Source: SIG471 sp045638565
GTDB taxonomy: Bacteria > Bacillota > Clostridia > Oscillospirales > Butyricicoccaceae
Length of the DNA stretch: 13,853 nt
Assembly (NCBI GenBank): GCA_045638565.1
Contig: JAZUBN010000153.1
Span: 1-13,853 of the forward strand
Reading direction: 5' to 3'
The translations under genes and the position numbers were made by a program. Positions 12,188 through 13,853 of the stretch are shown piece after piece. Under the pieces are notes generated by a model. It ran no database searches and was not told the DNA's origin. It saw only the letters and a program-made list of their open reading frames with translations. The first letter of the stretch is position 1. Every line of letters starts with the position of its first letter.

Positions 12188-12748
12188 CTATTTTATGATG
12201 AAATCGCATTTTTCAGCGGTTTTCTGTGCAGAAAAATATTTTTCCTCCATTGGAATCCATTCGTTTACGAAACGGGACAGCATTTCTTCACCGTTGCGTT
12301 TTCTGATGCGCTCGACCTGAGTTTCATAGCTGATATCGGAGAATATAGCAATATCATAATACTTACTAAACTTATCGTGAAGCGCATATGAGCCTTCAAA
12401 AATTATGATTCCCTTGTTTTCGATATGGCTTGTGCCGTTTATTTTCATAACAGAGCAATCGAAAACGCCGTAATCGAAGCTTTCCTTATCAAGATTTGAG
12501 ATGACTTCATCGAGGAATCTTTCGTAATGGATATTTCCGCCCGCCTCTGCCATTCTTTCAGGTGTGCGCACTTCAAACGGAAGGAAGAAATCATCGAGAT
12601 ACACCGTCTGCGCCGAAAGTTTTTCGGCTAAAAGTGCGGCTAAAGTGGATTTTCCGCTTCCTGCCCTTCCGTCAATGGCGATGATACATCTGCCCTTTTT
12701 ATCTGCGATTTCAAGGGCTTTTTCGCAGATTTTATTGATAATTTCCAT
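12188..12748 (-). CDS. Uridine-kinase-like P-loop NTPase, 186 aa
   Basis: Predicted small-molecule kinase. The Walker A motif GRAGSGKST is at 27-35, after the strand CIIAIDG. LDDFFLPFEVR (about 51-61) resembles the DDFY-type substrate region of uridine/pantothenate-kinase-like enzymes, and GNIHYERFLDEV follows. IIIFEGSYALHD (about 113-124) matches the 'IIvEGiya' strand of the family, and ERIRKRNGEEML supplies the lid arginines. It is a little shorter than true uridine kinases (~200-210 aa), so the substrate is uncertain. The ATG directly abuts the TAG of the upstream S66 gene (zero gap), with GGAG 9 nt before it inside that gene: translational coupling. Confidence 0.8.
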   Translation of the reverse strand: MEIINKICEKALEIADKKGRCIIAIDGRAGSGKSTLAALLAEKLSAQTVYLDDFFLPFEVRTPERMAEAGGNIHYERFLDEVISNLDKESFDYGVFDCSVMKINGTSHIENKGIIIFEGSYALHDKFSKYYDIAIFSDISYETQVERIRKRNGEEMLSRFVNEWIPMEEKYFSAQKTAEKCDFIIK

Positions 12749-13732
12749 CTATCTCAGCTCCATTTCAAGACTTCCCTTACCCTTTTCACAGCGCAGTTTT
12801 GCATATGCGCCGTTGATGAGAGTCATCTTAGGATTGACGTGTCCTACGTCAGCATTTATAATCACATTCTCAGTCTTAAGAACGCGTCTGATGGCATTTT
12901 CATAGGTCAGAGTGTATTCGTTAGGGAACATTACACGACCGAAAACGAAGGCCTTTGCGCCCTCAAAATATCCCATCTGCTTCATCTTCCAGAGGGTATT
13001 TGCCACCACCTCGGCACTCATGGCAAATATATCGAAATACCAAATGATGCCATCCTGACGGTAACGCTCTATGAAGGCTTTTGTGCCATCGAAACGTGTG
13101 CCAAGAATATCGTTGATACACTCAAAACATCCGCCCAGAAGCCGTCCTTCTGCCTCAAAATCGCCATTTACTGCCTGCCAGTTCACATCGGCATCGAGAT
13201 TATATCCGTCGATTTCATCGTTGCGGCTGCTCTCGTATTTTTCAAAGGAATGCTGTTTTACGATATCGCCTTTCCAGATGGAAATGTTATTTTCAAGGCT
13301 TTTATGGAGGGTTTTCATATTAAAACTGCCTGCGTTGCCACCATAAATCGTCGCCACATCGCAAAGGGTTGTAATGCTGTAAAGCAGACTTGTAGGGTCG
13401 GAATAGCCCTGAATCCACTTTGGATTTTTCGCGATGGCGTCATAGTCAATGTGAGGCAGAATCTCAACTAAAAAGTCGCCGCCTGTGGCACACAGAAGCA
13501 TATTTATATCATTATTTTTTATAAGCGAATTGACGTCCGAAGCACGTTTTTCGGCTGTGTCCGACGGGTAATTTTCTGTGCGGATACCGTCACATTCATA
13601 TATTTCAAAGCCGTTTTTACGGATATTTTCGAGAGAAAGGTCAAAAGACGGCTCTTTTTTCGGCGGAACGCCCGCGCTTGGAGCAGGGATGCCGATTGTG
13701 TCGCCGTTTTTGAGAAAACGAGGGTAAATCAT
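12749..13732 (-). CDS. S66 family LD-carboxypeptidase / MccF-like peptidase, 327 aa
   Basis: S66 serine peptidases cut L,D-bonds of recycled cell-wall peptides (LdcA) or detoxify microcin C-type compounds (MccF). Seen here: N-terminal LKNGDTIGIPAPSAG, LLCATGGDFLVEILPHIDY (79-97), NPKWIQGYSDPTSLL with the predicted nucleophile Ser111, EGRLLGGCFECI (195-206) and GHVNPKMTL with the predicted catalytic His298. The ILP.IDY...GYSD spacing is more MccF-like than LdcA-like. At the place where the family has the catalytic Glu (in a 'LFLE' strand) this protein appears to read WYFD, i.e. Asp234. No signal peptide, so cytoplasmic. AAGGAGG lies 4 nt before the ATG. First gene of an operon with the kinase-like gene. 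Confidence 0.9.
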   Translation of the reverse strand: MIYPRFLKNGDTIGIPAPSAGVPPKKEPSFDLSLENIRKNGFEIYECDGIRTENYPSDTAEKRASDVNSLIKNNDINMLLCATGGDFLVEILPHIDYDAIAKNPKWIQGYSDPTSLLYSITTLCDVATIYGGNAGSFNMKTLHKSLENNISIWKGDIVKQHSFEKYESSRNDEIDGYNLDADVNWQAVNGDFEAEGRLLGGCFECINDILGTRFDGTKAFIERYRQDGIIWYFDIFAMSAEVVANTLWKMKQMGYFEGAKAFVFGRVMFPNEYTLTYENAIRRVLKTENVIINADVGHVNPKMTLINGAYAKLRCEKGKGSLEMELR

Positions 13733-13761
13733 AGCGCCTCCTTGGGATTTTTTCTAAGGTT

Positions 13762-13790
13762 ATTATAGCAGATTGTAAAAGTGTTTGCAA
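13762..13790 (-). promoter_or_regulatory. Promoter of the S66 peptidase operon
   Basis: Minus strand: TTGCAA (13790-13785), 17-nt spacer, TATAAT (13767-13762) with an upstream TGC (extended -10). It lies ~30 nt before the start codon. Confidence 0.8.
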
Positions 13791-13810
13791 TATTGTAACG
13801 CATTTAACAA

Positions 13811-13853
13811 CCCCTCCACCATCATTCGACGGTCCCCCTCCCCTTGCACAGGG
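13811..13853. repeat. Dispersed GC-rich repeat (family R2), cut by the window edge
   Basis: CCCCTCCACCAT, ATTCGACGG and TCCCCCTCCCCTTGCACAGGG are similar to the 2918-2990 element. The partner arm presumably lies beyond the window. Confidence 0.5.

Overview
The window looks like chromosomal DNA of a low-to-moderate GC Gram-positive bacterium. I infer a gut-type Clostridia (Ruminococcaceae/Oscillospiraceae-like) from four things: strong Shine-Dalgarno (SD) sites, near-consensus SigA promoters, an S-layer-homology surface protein, and several families of short GC-rich palindromic repeats between genes. No species assignment is possible from the sequence alone.

Layout. (1) 170-2749 (+) is a highly expressed SLH-domain surface protein with its own terminator. 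(2) 2800-3116 is a gene-free stretch packed with dispersed repeat elements. (3) 3167-4273 (-) is a membrane-bound GGDEF diguanylate cyclase with a perfectly spaced promoter. (4) 4470-5807 (+) is the standout. A textbook promoter (TTGACA, 17 nt, TATAAT) and a strong intrinsic terminator bracket about 1.3 kb that holds no ordinary gene. It contains twelve tandem units of 64-75 nt, each with a conserved core like GAGGTAAACTCCAACA and a small hairpin whose stem varies by compensatory changes. Tiny reading frames sit at both ends. I read this as a large, repetitive, structured RNA that I do not recognise. (5) 6020-9430 (-) is the classic translation/secretion cluster rpmG-secE-nusG-rplK-rplA-rplJ-rplL, with an L1-type site before rplK and an L10-type attenuator before rplJ. 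(6) 9785-10309 (-) is the substrate-binding membrane subunit of an ECF vitamin transporter. It is preceded by a consensus promoter and an alternating hairpin/terminator leader that looks like a riboswitch or attenuator. (7) 10607-11845 (-) is a secreted protein with a copper-amine-oxidase-N-like stalk domain. (8) 11958-13732 (-) is a small operon: an S66 LD-carboxypeptidase-like protein, a uridine-kinase-like P-loop protein and a tiny glycine-rich membrane protein.

How the parts relate. The ribosomal and secretion genes form two transcription units with feedback leaders (L1 on rplKA, L10/L12 on rplJL). The repeat RNA faces the rplL end of that cluster; each side has its own terminator. The two secreted proteins, the S66 peptidase and the cyclase all point to the cell envelope, but no single pathway links them.
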